Origin: Williamsia muralis NBRC 105860
GTDB taxonomy: Bacteria; Actinomycetota; Actinomycetes; Mycobacteriales; Mycobacteriaceae
Reading direction: 5' to 3'
DNA length: 64,000 nucleotides
NCBI RefSeq assembly: GCF_001598915.1
Contig: NZ_BDAP01000001.1
Location: 992,001-1,056,000, forward strand
Shown here: positions 53,579 to 62,633 of the stretch, in pieces
How positions within the stretch are numbered: position 1 is the stretch's first letter
Layout: each line of letters opens with the position of its first letter
Program-made: the position numbers and the translations under genes
Notes under the pieces: model-generated
Told to the model about the DNA's origin: nothing
Database searches by the model: none
Seen by the model: only the letters and a program-made list of their open reading frames with translations

Positions 53579-55006
53579 ATGGTCCCCGTGACGGCAAAAC
53601 ATCCGGTGAGTGTGCTGCCTGGCCGTGGCATCGTGCTCCGCCGCGGACCGTCGCTCCTGCTCATCGACGCCGATCCGATCCGGAGCAGCGCAACGCTCAC
53701 AGATCTGGCGCATCTCGCCACCGAACCGCTCGAACAGGCCGGCCGCGTCGACGGGTCGCGGCTTCGCTCGCTGACCAAGTGGTTGCTGGCCAACGAGGAC
53801 AGCAGCCCGGACTTCGCGGTGGTCTCCACCGACCGGCACGGGGGTCTGGAGGTCTTCGTCTACGGTGCCGCGAGTGCGAGGGTCTACGTCACCGAGTTCG
53901 CCACCCCGGAGGTCATCAGGGGAGCAGACGCCGGTTTCCTGGTACAGCGCAGCTATCCGAGCAGTGTGTTCGCGGTGGCCCTGACCATCGACGAGGACGA
54001 TCCGCTGGGCGGTGGACCGATCGGGTCGGGCGGTCTGGCCCCGTCGGAGATCTTCTCGCTCGAAAAAGGTGCGGCACCCGGTGCCGGCGTGGTGTTGTGG
54101 CCATCGGCCTCGCCTTCCACCGACAGTGCCGTATATGCCGTACCGGCAGCGACGCCGATGCCGTCGGCTGCCGACGAGCCCACGGGTGTCCCGGTGGTGG
54201 TGAGTCCCGAACTCGTCGACACCGCGATGGCGGTAATCGAAACGCCTTTGCTACCACCGGCACTCTCGGTGAGGCTGGACGATTTCGACAACCACACCGC
54301 CGCCGGGCGGGCACCGTTGCCGATCGTCGGTGGCCGGCGCAGAGCTGCCTCGGTTCGGCGTGGAATCGCCGAGCCGACACTGGTCCCGCCGCGTGACGTT
54401 GTCGGACCGGCCGATGCCGCGCTGGCATCTGCGCCGACCGATGTCGCGAATCGTCCTGTGCGCGCATCTGATCCGAAGGTATCGGCGCGTGAACAGCAGG
54501 TGCAGATCCAGGGGCTGCTGTGCCAGAACGGTCACATCAACGATCCGCGGTCGCCGGTCTGTACCCGATGCGGTATTCGGATCAACCGGATGACGGGGGC
54601 GATGGTGCAGGGTCCGCGACCGCCGCTGGGGCTACTCGTCATCGACGACGGCACCACCTACGTGGTGGCCGGCGATCTGATGATCGGACGTGACCCCGAG
54701 CCGATGGTCGCAGCCAGGGGTGGTGTCGCGAGTGCGGGCATCGGACCACTGGACCCCATTCGCATCAACGACACCTCGGGGTCGATGTCGCGCGCGCATT
54801 GTGAACTGCGACTGGTGGATTGGGATGTCCGGGTGGTGGATGCCGGCTCGGTGAACGGGACGTATGTCCGGTTGCCGCGCGCACCTGGCTGGATCACGTT
54901 GCGCCGCGGCCAGGAAGCGGTGTTGTATCCGGGATCCGAACTGCGGGTGGGAAGTCGCTCGTTGCTGTTCGAGGCACCGCACGGGAGGATCAGCGATGTT
55001 CGTTGA
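53579..55006 (+). CDS. FHA-domain protein with zinc-ribbon-like knuckle
   Basis: 475-residue cytoplasmic protein. The N-terminal region (about 1-150) has no recognised domain. A long linker rich in Pro/Ala follows, then a LCQNGHINDPRSPVCTRCG treble-clef-like zinc knuckle near 313-333, and a C-terminal FHA domain (about 355-460) with IGRD, SMSRAHCEL and GSVNGTYV, the phosphothreonine-binding core. The start may be ATG 53579 or GTG 53588, seven bases after CAGAAT. It overlaps the next kinase gene by 11 bases, so the FHA protein is probably a substrate or scaffold of that kinase. No known partner. Confidence 0.8.
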   Translation: MVPVTAKHPVSVLPGRGIVLRRGPSLLLIDADPIRSSATLTDLAHLATEPLEQAGRVDGSRLRSLTKWLLANEDSSPDFAVVSTDRHGGLEVFVYGAASARVYVTEFATPEVIRGADAGFLVQRSYPSSVFAVALTIDEDDPLGGGPIGSGGLAPSEIFSLEKGAAPGAGVVLWPSASPSTDSAVYAVPAATPMPSAADEPTGVPVVVSPELVDTAMAVIETPLLPPALSVRLDDFDNHTAAGRAPLPIVGGRRRAASVRRGIAEPTLVPPRDVVGPADAALASAPTDVANRPVRASDPKVSAREQQVQIQGLLCQNGHINDPRSPVCTRCGIRINRMTGAMVQGPRPPLGLLVIDDGTTYVVAGDLMIGRDPEPMVAARGGVASAGIGPLDPIRINDTSGSMSRAHCELRLVDWDVRVVDAGSVNGTYVRLPRAPGWITLRRGQEAVLYPGSELRVGSRSLLFEAPHGRISDVR

Positions 55007-55868
55007 CCCGACATCGGGAACCGACGCACGTCGGCTGCCCCCGGCGATCGCCGATTACCGGACAGTCCGGGCGCTCGGTGCGGGCAGCCACGGTACGTGT
55101 TATCTGGCGGTGCCCCCGGCCCGACTGCAGCTGGATGTCGAACACGTTGCGCTGAAAGTCTTTTCGAACCCCTGCGGTGAGGACGCCTTCCATCGCGGTG
55201 TGCGCGAACTCCGCAGCTTCGCCGCCGTACGGTCCCCGCACCTGGTGCATCTGTACGAAGCGGCACTGGGTGACCTGTTCATGTACGCGATGGACTACTT
55301 CCCGGGTGGGTCGATGGCTGCCCCATCGATGCCGCTGCAGCGTGACCAGGCGCTCGCCGTGCTCGAGTGTGCGGCCAGGGGGGCACACGACATGCACGAG
55401 GCCGGGTTGGTCCACTCCGACATCAAACCGGCGAACGTGTTGATCGCCGGAGGTGATCGCGCCGGTACCACGGCATCACCGGCCGGAGTACTGTCCGATC
55501 TCGGTCTGGCCCGGGTGATCACCGCGGCGACCGCGGTCAGCGGCATCGGGTCGTCCGCGTCCCTCGAGTACGCCGACCCCGACACCCTTGTCGGCCAAAC
55601 ACCTTCGCGGGCAACGGATATCTGGGCTCTGGGAGCAACGATCCACCGCACGCTGACCGGTGAAGGCCTCTACGGTGAACTGCCCGACATGCAGCCGCTG
55701 GTGGCGATCAGGACGGTTCAGTCCACCAAACCCAGGATCAGTCCGGCACTTTCACCGGCGGAACGTGACCTGGTGTCGGAATGCCTTGCCCCGCACAGTG
55801 ATCGGTTCAGGACGGCTGCAGAACTGGCCGACCGGATCTCCGAGGTGCGGCGCACCGCACCCCGGTAG
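54996..55868 (+). CDS. Soluble Ser/Thr protein kinase with altered motifs
   Basis: 290-residue kinase domain with no membrane segment. Lysine K54 (VALKVF) is intact. The catalytic loop is HSD (140-142) where HRD is usual, and the metal loop is DLG (168-170) instead of DFG, so catalysis may be altered but the catalytic and metal aspartates remain. GAGSHGTCYL is the glycine-rich loop. ATG 54996 has GGGAGG upstream and overlaps the FHA gene by 11 bases. The kinase and FHA protein look like one signalling unit in the phosphate locus. Confidence 0.82.
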   Translation: MFVDPTSGTDARRLPPAIADYRTVRALGAGSHGTCYLAVPPARLQLDVEHVALKVFSNPCGEDAFHRGVRELRSFAAVRSPHLVHLYEAALGDLFMYAMDYFPGGSMAAPSMPLQRDQALAVLECAARGAHDMHEAGLVHSDIKPANVLIAGGDRAGTTASPAGVLSDLGLARVITAATAVSGIGSSASLEYADPDTLVGQTPSRATDIWALGATIHRTLTGEGLYGELPDMQPLVAIRTVQSTKPRISPALSPAERDLVSECLAPHSDRFRTAAELADRISEVRRTAPR

Positions 55869-55874
55869 GAGCCG

Positions 55875-56534
55875 CTAGACCTCGCTGAACTGCTCCGGGG
55901 TCTGCCCCGTCGCCTGGAACACCACGCGACGTCCGATCAGCACAGCGTGGTCGGAGAAGCGCTCGTAGTACCGGCCGAGCAAGGTGACGTCCACTGCGGC
56001 AGCGACGCCGTGACGCCACTCGCGGTCCATCAGCACCGTGAACAGGTGGCGGTGGAGGTCGTCCATCGCGTCGTCGTCGTCCTGCAGCTTCAGCGCGTCC
56101 TCGGGGTTCTGGCTGTTGAGGACCTCACGCGCGTTGGTCGCCATGGTGATGGCGAGCCGGCCCATTTCGGCGAAGTAGCCGTTGACCTCTTCGGGCAGCG
56201 CTTTGGCGGGGTGGCGACGGCGAGCGACCTTGGCGACGTGCAGCGCAAGCGCACCCATGCGGTCGATGTCGGCGACGATCTGGAATCCACTCACGATCGA
56301 ACGGAGATCGCCGGCGACCGGCGCCTGCAACGCGAGGAGGGCGAACGCCCGTTCTTCGGCTTGCGTCGACAGCTGGGTCAATTGCTCGTGGTCACTGATC
56401 ACCGACTCGGCGACCGCGAGATCGGCTTGGAGCAGGGCTTGGGTGGATCGCTCCATCGCAATCCCGGCCAACGCACACATTTGTCCCAGAACTCCGTTGA
56501 GTTCGGCCATCTGCTCAATGTAGGCACTACGCAT
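55875..56534 (-). CDS. phoU: Phosphate signalling protein PhoU (PhoY type)
   Basis: 219-residue all-helical PhoU protein with two three-helix bundles, which modulates phosphate signalling through PstSCAB and the SenX3/RegX3-type pair. Recognisable parts are [19 protein letters not shown] and the second-half metal-associated stretch [17 protein letters not shown]-like helices. ATG 56534 lies six bases after TACCGT (56546-56541 on the minus strand), so leaderless initiation is likely. It converges with the FHA-kinase unit. Confidence 0.92.
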   Translation of the reverse strand: MRSAYIEQMAELNGVLGQMCALAGIAMERSTQALLQADLAVAESVISDHEQLTQLSTQAEERAFALLALQAPVAGDLRSIVSGFQIVADIDRMGALALHVAKVARRRHPAKALPEEVNGYFAEMGRLAITMATNAREVLNSQNPEDALKLQDDDDAMDDLHRHLFTVLMDREWRHGVAAAVDVTLLGRYYERFSDHAVLIGRRVVFQATGQTPEQFSEV

Positions 56535-56540
56535 GAGCCA

Positions 56541-56546
56541 ACGGTA
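56541..56546 (-). promoter_or_regulatory. Leaderless phoU -10
   Basis: TACCGT on the minus strand, six bases before the ATG at 56534. Confidence 0.55.
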
Positions 56547-56633
56547 CTGCCACGATCGGTGGGAATGGTGGTCAGGTGGTGAACTACGAATGAACGAGTG
56601 GCACAGGCTCGATGTCGGCCCCGCCGGCCCGAC

Positions 56634-58856
56634 TCATGCGCAGGTCGTATCCGCAGCGTTCGTGACCGTGAGGTCGTTGGGCAACTCGTCTGTTCCCGAC
56701 TCGCGAGGCAGTTCGGCGACGGTGATCTGGCCCCCGGCGAGAGCCGGCGACCCCAGGTTGCCGCTGTAGTCGCTGCCGACGATGACCTCGATGCCCGACT
56801 GCACGGTGTTGTCCGCCTGGATGCTCGCCCCGGGGAACAACTGTGCAACCGTGGCCGCCGCAGCCTGTTGCCCCTCGCCGTACCGGACGACGGTGTCGGT
56901 GCGGTTCTCGGAGGCGTCGGCAACACCCTGGACGCCGAAGCCCTGATTGGCCAGACTCTCGGCGATGCCGGTGGCGACTCCGGCGGTACCGGTGCCGTTG
57001 AGCACCCGCATGCTCACCGAATACGGATCGAGCGCGCTGACGGTGACGTCTGCCGGCCGCGAGGGTGTCGGAGAAGTTGTTGTGCTGGTTGTTGTTCCGG
57101 CCGGTTTCTCTTCTTTCTCCCCGGGCAGCGGTTCGTCGTTGATGATCGCGTCGAAGATCGCGCGGATGTCGGCATCGCGGGGGATCTCGTTACCCGAGCC
57201 GTCTTCGGCCGTGCCCGAGGTGGGGACGGTGAGGAAGGTGACGCGGCCGGCGTCGAGCCCCTGCATCGACTGGGCCAATTGGAGCAGGTCGTCGGTGTTC
57301 ACCTGGTCGACGAAGCTGTTCTGGATGAAGGTGTCGACGATGCCGTTGAGCGTTGCGGGATTGGACAAGACCTTGCTGGAGAGCGCTCCGCGCAGCAGCG
57401 ATGAGAGGAACAGCTGTTGGCGTTTGATGCGCCCGTAGTCACCGTTGCCCTCGGTGTCGATGGTGCGGGCGCGTACGTAGTTGAGGGCAGCTTTACCGCG
57501 GATCTTCTGCTTACCGGGCTTGGTGAGGATGGGGCCCAGCTCGAAGTCGTTGAGCGGCACCGGCGAGCAGACCTCGACACCACCGATCTTGTTCACGACC
57601 TTCTCGAAACCCGAGAAGTCCATCGCGATGAAGTGGTTGATGTTCAGGCCGCTGATCGCGGTGAGTGTGTCGACGATGCACTTGGGGCCGCCGTCGCCAT
57701 AGGCGGTGTTGAGCTTGGCGCCCGTCTCGGCGGGCACGATCTGGCCGGTGTATTCGCCTTTGTCGTTGTCCCAGGTTGTGCACTCGGGGCGGTTGATCTG
57801 CAGGTCCCGCGGGAAACTCACCGCGACCACGCGGCTGCGGTCGGCCGGGATGTTCACGAGGATCACCGTGTCCGACCTGGCACCGCCGGCGTCTTCGGTG
57901 GTACCGGCGCCGATCTGCCCGTTCTTTCCCGACCGGGTGTCGGTGCCGACGATCAGGTAGGTTTCGTCGCCGGTCTGCAGTTCTTTGCCGCGGATCTCGC
58001 TGTTGTCCGGGTTGACGGCATCGACGATGTTCCAGTTGCCGTCTTTGACCTTCTGGTAGCCCCACACCGCGCCCGTGCCCAGGAGTGTCATGACGCAGGC
58101 GAGGGCGAGGAGGACGCGCCCACCCATCTGGGCATTCCTGGTCAGCGCGGCTCGGTCGCGTCCTTTGGGCGCCGCGGCATGTCTGCGGCCGCGGGCCGTA
58201 CCCGCACCGGATTCGGGAACCACCGCCGGCTGAACGCGGTCGGCCACGCTGTCGTGCGACGGGTCCGGCTCCGGCTCGGGATCGGCGGACAGGTAGACGG
58301 GTGGGTCGTCCTTGGCGGCCGGGATGACCTCGGTCTGGGAGTCGTCGTCGCCCCGTTGCGGAGGATCGGTGCGCGCGAAGGGATGGCTCGGCGTGCCCGG
58401 CAGGTTCACAGGCGGCGAGGGCGGCCCACCGGCCGGAGTGCGGCTACCGCGTGGGTTGGGATCGGACGGCGGGCCCGGATCCACCGCACGGCTGATGGTC
58501 TCGGTGGGGGCATCGGCAGGGCGGACGCGGCGTGGGCGCGGCGGCGGAACCGACGGTCCGTCGGACGGAGGTGATGAGGAACGGTCCGGCGAGGATCGGG
58601 GTTCGCCGGCCGGGGGCTGCGACGGCCCGTCGGATGCGGCTCGAGACGAAGGGGGTGGTGCGGCGCGTCCGGACGAGCCGGCGGCATTCATCCGGTTGAG
58701 GAGTTCCTGGACCGTCAATCGGCCCGCGGCGTCGCGGGGCAGTTCTCGAGCGGGGGGTTCACGGAGTACCTCATCCGACGGCGCGCCGAGCTGGCGGCGG
58801 ATCAGATCGCGGCGTTCCTCGGGTGTGCGTCCCCGGAGCTCGTCGTCGCTGCTCAC
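56634..58856 (-). CDS. LytR-CpsA-Psr family cell-wall glycopolymer ligase with LytR_C domain
   Basis: 740-residue envelope protein. A long Pro/Ser-rich cytoplasmic N-terminal tail (about 1-245) precedes one membrane span (247-266). The LCP catalytic domain runs about 330-500 (VVAVSFPRDLQINRPEC and INHFIAMDFSGFEKVVN), then a LytR_C domain follows (about 620-715, VRVLNGTGTAGVATGIAESL). LCP ligases join arabinogalactan to peptidoglycan in Mycobacteriales. GTG 58856 has AAGGA upstream. I recall the mycobacterial counterpart as Rv0822c. Confidence 0.9.
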   Translation of the reverse strand: MSSDDELRGRTPEERRDLIRRQLGAPSDEVLREPPARELPRDAAGRLTVQELLNRMNAAGSSGRAAPPPSSRAASDGPSQPPAGEPRSSPDRSSSPPSDGPSVPPPRPRRVRPADAPTETISRAVDPGPPSDPNPRGSRTPAGGPPSPPVNLPGTPSHPFARTDPPQRGDDDSQTEVIPAAKDDPPVYLSADPEPEPDPSHDSVADRVQPAVVPESGAGTARGRRHAAAPKGRDRAALTRNAQMGGRVLLALACVMTLLGTGAVWGYQKVKDGNWNIVDAVNPDNSEIRGKELQTGDETYLIVGTDTRSGKNGQIGAGTTEDAGGARSDTVILVNIPADRSRVVAVSFPRDLQINRPECTTWDNDKGEYTGQIVPAETGAKLNTAYGDGGPKCIVDTLTAISGLNINHFIAMDFSGFEKVVNKIGGVEVCSPVPLNDFELGPILTKPGKQKIRGKAALNYVRARTIDTEGNGDYGRIKRQQLFLSSLLRGALSSKVLSNPATLNGIVDTFIQNSFVDQVNTDDLLQLAQSMQGLDAGRVTFLTVPTSGTAEDGSGNEIPRDADIRAIFDAIINDEPLPGEKEEKPAGTTTSTTTSPTPSRPADVTVSALDPYSVSMRVLNGTGTAGVATGIAESLANQGFGVQGVADASENRTDTVVRYGEGQQAAAATVAQLFPGASIQADNTVQSGIEVIVGSDYSGNLGSPALAGGQITVAELPRESGTDELPNDLTVTNAADTTCA

Positions 58857-59056
58857 TCATGTTCCTTCGGACTTCTGGGCACCGGGCTGTATCTCAGGCC
58901 CGTCGAAAAACATGTCGGCCGGGCAGGCGCGTTCACGATGATACTGGCCGAACCTGTATGTGCCTTGTTGCCGACCGTTCGTCGGCCGTTGCTCTTGTGT
59001 TCGAGTTCGGCAGCGTGAAACCGAGGTTTCCGGATCCGGTATTTCTACTGGGCGTG

Positions 59057-60157
59057 CTATCCGCCGGAATGCATGACCTCGGCGCCGTCGGGAACGCAGT
59101 CGTCGTCCGGGTCGTCGAGCCAGCCGTGGGGGAGGGCCACGGCCGACGGCGACCCCTGCCGTCCGCGAGGACCGTGGCCGTCGCGAGGAAAGGGCACGTC
59201 AGCGGGCAATTGGCCCACCATGTCGGCAAGTTGATCGACGGTCTCGACCAAGGCCATGTCGCGGCGCAACTCCGAGCCGACGGGGAAACCGCGCAGATAC
59301 CAGGCAACGTGCTTGCGGATTTCCCGCATGCCCTTGAACTCGCCGTGGTGGTCGGCGAGCAGCTGTCCGTGCCGGACGATGATCTGCGCCACTTCGCCGA
59401 GCGTGGGGGCCGCCGGGGTGGGCAGTCCGTTCAGTTCGGCGCTCAGTTCGGAGAACAGCCATGGCCGACCGAGGCATCCGCGACCGATGACCACGCCGTC
59501 GCAGCCGGTCTGATTCATCATCCGGGTGGCGTCGGCGGGCTCGAAGATGTCGCCGTTGCCGAGGACGGGCACGTCGGTGACGTGCTCCTTGAGTCGTGCG
59601 ATCTCGTCCCAGTCGGCGCTCCCGGAATAGCGTTGCGAGGCCGTACGAGCATGCAGCGCAACAGCTTTCGCGCCCTCAGCAGCGGCGATCCGACCGGCGT
59701 CGAGGTGGGTGTGGTGCTCGTCGTCGATTCCGATGCGGAACTTGACGGTGACGGGGATGTCGGTGCCCTCGGTGGCGCGGACAGCAGCGGCGACGATGTT
59801 GGCGAACAGGCGGCGCTTGTAGGGGATGGCCGAGCCGCCGCCCTTGCGTGTCACCTTCGGCACCGGGCAGCCGAAGTTCATGTCGATGTGGTCGGCGAGG
59901 TTCTCGTCGACGATCATCTTGGCCGCGGCATAGGTGTACTCGGGATCGACCGTGTAGAGCTGCATCGACCGCGGGTTCTCTTCCGGGGCGAACGTGGTCA
60001 TGTGCATGGTCACCGGGTGGCGCTCCACAAGAGCGCGGGCGGTGACCATCTCACAGACGTAGAGACCGGCAACGGTCCCGGTCCGGGCGAGCTCGAGTTC
60101 GCGGCACAACGTGCGGAAGGCAACGTTGGTCACCCCGGCCATCGGAGCCAGGACCAC
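59057..60157 (-). CDS. dus: tRNA-dihydrouridine synthase Dus
   Basis: Flavoprotein (TIM barrel) that reduces uridine to dihydrouridine in tRNA. Landmarks: LAPMAGVTNVAFRTLC, NFGCPVPKV with catalytic cysteine in the family, KFRIGIDDEHH and NGDIFEPADA. The coordinates start at GTG 60157, the first canonical start codon, but the beta strand before it (SIGSIELSSPVV) is typical of the family. A GGAAAGG site at 60237-60243 points to a CTG start at 60229. It lies 26 bases after desA on that reading. Confidence 0.9.
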   Translation of the reverse strand: MVLAPMAGVTNVAFRTLCRELELARTGTVAGLYVCEMVTARALVERHPVTMHMTTFAPEENPRSMQLYTVDPEYTYAAAKMIVDENLADHIDMNFGCPVPKVTRKGGGSAIPYKRRLFANIVAAAVRATEGTDIPVTVKFRIGIDDEHHTHLDAGRIAAAEGAKAVALHARTASQRYSGSADWDEIARLKEHVTDVPVLGNGDIFEPADATRMMNQTGCDGVVIGRGCLGRPWLFSELSAELNGLPTPAAPTLGEVAQIIVRHGQLLADHHGEFKGMREIRKHVAWYLRGFPVGSELRRDMALVETVDQLADMVGQLPADVPFPRDGHGPRGRQGSPSAVALPHGWLDDPDDDCVPDGAEVMHSGG

Positions 60158-60255
60158 CGGGCTGGAGAGCTCGATGGATCCGATGGACAGTGCCGGGGTG
60201 GTGCGCGTGTCTGGCAGCAGGGCGGTCAGGATGTGGCCTTTCCGAGAAGTCGCCG

Positions 60256-61248
60256 CTAGGAGGCGGCGCGGGCCTTTTCGCGCTTGGCCGCTTCGCGAGC
60301 GAGCGCGCGGTCACGCATCTCTTCGAACTTGATGGTGTCTGCGGCCAGCTTGTCGAGGAATGCGGCCAGCTCTTCACGGGTCTTCTCGCCCTCGGCGCTG
60401 AAGTCCTCGCGCTCGAAGATGTTCCACTTGCGCAGAACGGGCTGGATGACCTCTTCGAGGTGCTGACGCAGGTCGTAGATGCCGTGCTTGGCCATGAGGA
60501 CGCCGTTGCGACGGAAGTTCGGCATGCCGAGACCGGGCATCTGGAAGTTGGAGACCACTTCGTAGATAGCTCGGATGGTCTGGTCGGGCGAGATGTCGAG
60601 GCCGGCGCCGCAGATGTTGCGGTAGAACACCATGTGCAGGTTCTCGTCGGCGGCGATGCGCTGGAGCATGCGGTCGGCGATCGGGTCGTTGCACGCCTTG
60701 CCGGTGTTGCGGTGCGACACACGTGTCGCGAGTTCCTGGAAGGTCACGTACGCCACCGAGCGCAGCAGTCCTGCGCTGGTCTCTCCGAGCTCCTCGGCGC
60801 GTGCACCCGCGGTGGCGAGTGAGGAGAAGCCGTTGGTCATGTGGATCATGCGGGCTTCTTCGAGTGCGACGGGGTCGACGCCGCGGGTGACCACGAGGTA
60901 GTCGCGCATCGCGATGCCGTGGCGGTTCTCTTCGGCGGTCCAGCGTCCGACCCAATGGCCCCACGCGTCGTCCATCGAGAAATTCTCCGCGATCTCGCGG
61001 TGATAGGACGGCAGGTTGTCCTCGGTCAGGAGGTTGGTGACCATCGCGGCCTTGGCCACGTCGTCGAGCCTCGACTGCTCCGGATCCCAGTCGACACCAC
61101 CGAGAGCCGCGAAGTTCTGACCTTCGTCCCAGGGGACGTAGTCATGCGGGTTCCAGTCCTTGGCAAGGCGCAGATGGCGATTGACGTTTTCCTCGGCCAC
61201 CGGCTCCAGTTCTTTCAAGAGCTCCAGTTGAGTCAACTCGCGGGCCAT
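60256..61248 (-). CDS. desA1: Acyl-ACP desaturase DesA1-like
   Basis: 330-residue soluble di-iron fatty acyl desaturase of the ferritin-like fold; EENRHG (in TAEENRHGIAMRDYL) and DENLHMVFYRNI carry the iron ligands. In mycobacteria DesA1 acts in mycolic acid synthesis. ATG 61248 has GGAGG seven to eight bases upstream. It is followed by dus on the same strand. Confidence 0.9.
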   Translation of the reverse strand: MARELTQLELLKELEPVAEENVNRHLRLAKDWNPHDYVPWDEGQNFAALGGVDWDPEQSRLDDVAKAAMVTNLLTEDNLPSYHREIAENFSMDDAWGHWVGRWTAEENRHGIAMRDYLVVTRGVDPVALEEARMIHMTNGFSSLATAGARAEELGETSAGLLRSVAYVTFQELATRVSHRNTGKACNDPIADRMLQRIAADENLHMVFYRNICGAGLDISPDQTIRAIYEVVSNFQMPGLGMPNFRRNGVLMAKHGIYDLRQHLEEVIQPVLRKWNIFEREDFSAEGEKTREELAAFLDKLAADTIKFEEMRDRALAREAAKREKARAAS

Positions 61249-61477
61249 TAGTTATTCCTCCAAGAACGGCTAGGCGTGATAAGGGTCCAGGCTACGGGAA
61301 CGCACTACCGCCACCCAAGTTCTTCGCGCCGGCGCAAAGGTGTGTCGAAACCCTCGCGCCACTGAATCGATGCTGGTCAGTGGTGGCCTGGTTACTGCTC
61401 GAACTGGGTGCGCCGATGATCCCCGTGTGTGGTGCATCTTACTGACGTGATGCGGATCCGCCCAGAAAAACTGAACT

Positions 61478-61494
61478 ACCAATCCATTATTGGT
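61478..61494 (-). terminator. Terminator after the SnoaL-like gene
   Basis: ACCAAT (61478-61483) and ATTGGT (61489-61494) pair around five bases; on the minus strand the stem is followed by GTAGTTCAGTTTTT, a T-rich tract. It lies 14 bases after the stop at 61508. Confidence 0.65.
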
Positions 61495-61507
61495 GGCGAG
61501 CGATCCT

Positions 61508-62008
61508 TCAGAAGTACTTGCCCACCGTGTCGAGCCATCGCCCGGCCTCGTCGGTCAGGTTCCCCAGCTCCTGCGCCTTATGACACCAGGCTTTGGCTGC
61601 CTGAGCAAACTCCAGGGGGTTGTAGACGTCTTCTTCCTTGGACCACAGCCCGTCGCCTGCATACGTGAGGATCGTGATGTTGGTGGCCGTGAACAACGAA
61701 CCGTCGCCGGGGTCGCGCAGGGGATTGTCGATCTCACAGATCACTCGATCGGTCTCCTCGTCGATCACATGCCACAGTGCCGGGAAGGCGACCATGTGAC
61801 TGCCCGGGAATCGGCCCATGGTCTTGATCACCCAGGTCCGGATCTCTTCGCGCCCCTTGAAGGTGCCCATGGCGTGTTCGACGTAGTCGGCATCGTCGGT
61901 GAACTGCTCGGCCCAGGGGTTCCAGTCGTGGGTTTCGGCAACCTGCTCGACCATCTTCTCGAACCTGGCGAACTCGCTCTCGAGTTCGGCGCGACTGAAG
62001 CGCCCCAT
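61508..62008 (-). CDS. SnoaL-like (NTF2 fold) protein
   Basis: 166-residue protein of the SnoaL/NTF2-like fold, with no signal peptide. The pattern ESEFARFEKMVEQVAETHDW and DADYVEHAMGTFKGREEI is typical of the fold. Function and substrate are unknown. ATG 62008 overlaps the stop of the upstream secreted protein by one base, so both are co-translated. Confidence 0.75.
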   Translation of the reverse strand: MGRFSRAELESEFARFEKMVEQVAETHDWNPWAEQFTDDADYVEHAMGTFKGREEIRTWVIKTMGRFPGSHMVAFPALWHVIDEETDRVICEIDNPLRDPGDGSLFTATNITILTYAGDGLWSKEEDVYNPLEFAQAAKAWCHKAQELGNLTDEAGRWLDTVGKYF

Positions 62009-62478
62009 CAGAATCCGTCACCGGGGGCGATGGTGATGGTCGCGTCGATGCGCTGGATCAGGCAATCGGCGTTGAACCGGAAGGTCTCGTCCACGGTGGC
62101 ATCGGCCAGATTGAGGTCGCCGACTCCGTATTCGAGGTCGTAGATCACCCGGACCGAGTCGCCGCTGCCCGACCACTGTTCGTTGTCCAGCGAGGTGATG
62201 CCGCTGTACTGCAGATGCAGAGCGAGTTCGGCCTTCATCACATCGCCGGAGAACCCGGTCTGCAGCCCGTTCTCGAATCGGACCACGTCGTCGGCAAGGG
62301 GGACGTCGTAGGCGTACGAGGGGTCGACGAGCGCATCGAGGTAGGTCTGGGCGCCGGCCACCCGATCGGCCGCAGTGCATGTCTCGGTGGGGGCGGCGGA
62401 AGCGGCACCCGCGCCCGCAGACACCGCGGCGCCCACCGCCGCGACACAGACCAGTACCCGGACAACGTCAGATTTCAT
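62008..62478 (-). CDS. Secreted protein, NTF2-like
   Basis: 156-residue protein with a clear signal peptide (MKSDVVRVLVCVAAVGAAVS, cleaved after ASA around residue 28), then a mature domain with C34 and C139 that could form a disulfide. The core (RVAGAQTYLDALVDPS and RVIYDLEYGVGD) resembles the NTF2-like secreted group. Coupled to the SnoaL-like gene. Function unknown. ATG 62478 is the only start matching the signal peptide. Confidence 0.72.
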   Translation of the reverse strand: MKSDVVRVLVCVAAVGAAVSAGAGAASAAPTETCTAADRVAGAQTYLDALVDPSYAYDVPLADDVVRFENGLQTGFSGDVMKAELALHLQYSGITSLDNEQWSGSGDSVRVIYDLEYGVGDLNLADATVDETFRFNADCLIQRIDATITIAPGDGF

Positions 62479-62633
62479 GGCGCTGAGCGTATTTGCCGAA
62501 CAGTGCCACGCGGGCTGTTTTGGCGTGATCGGTCAGACGGTGTAATCGGCTCCGAGATCTGGTCCGCCCCAGCCGGTGGTGGCTACTATCTGCTCAGCTC
62601 ACCGACCGTGGGTGAGAGCTGGAAGGGCATGAG

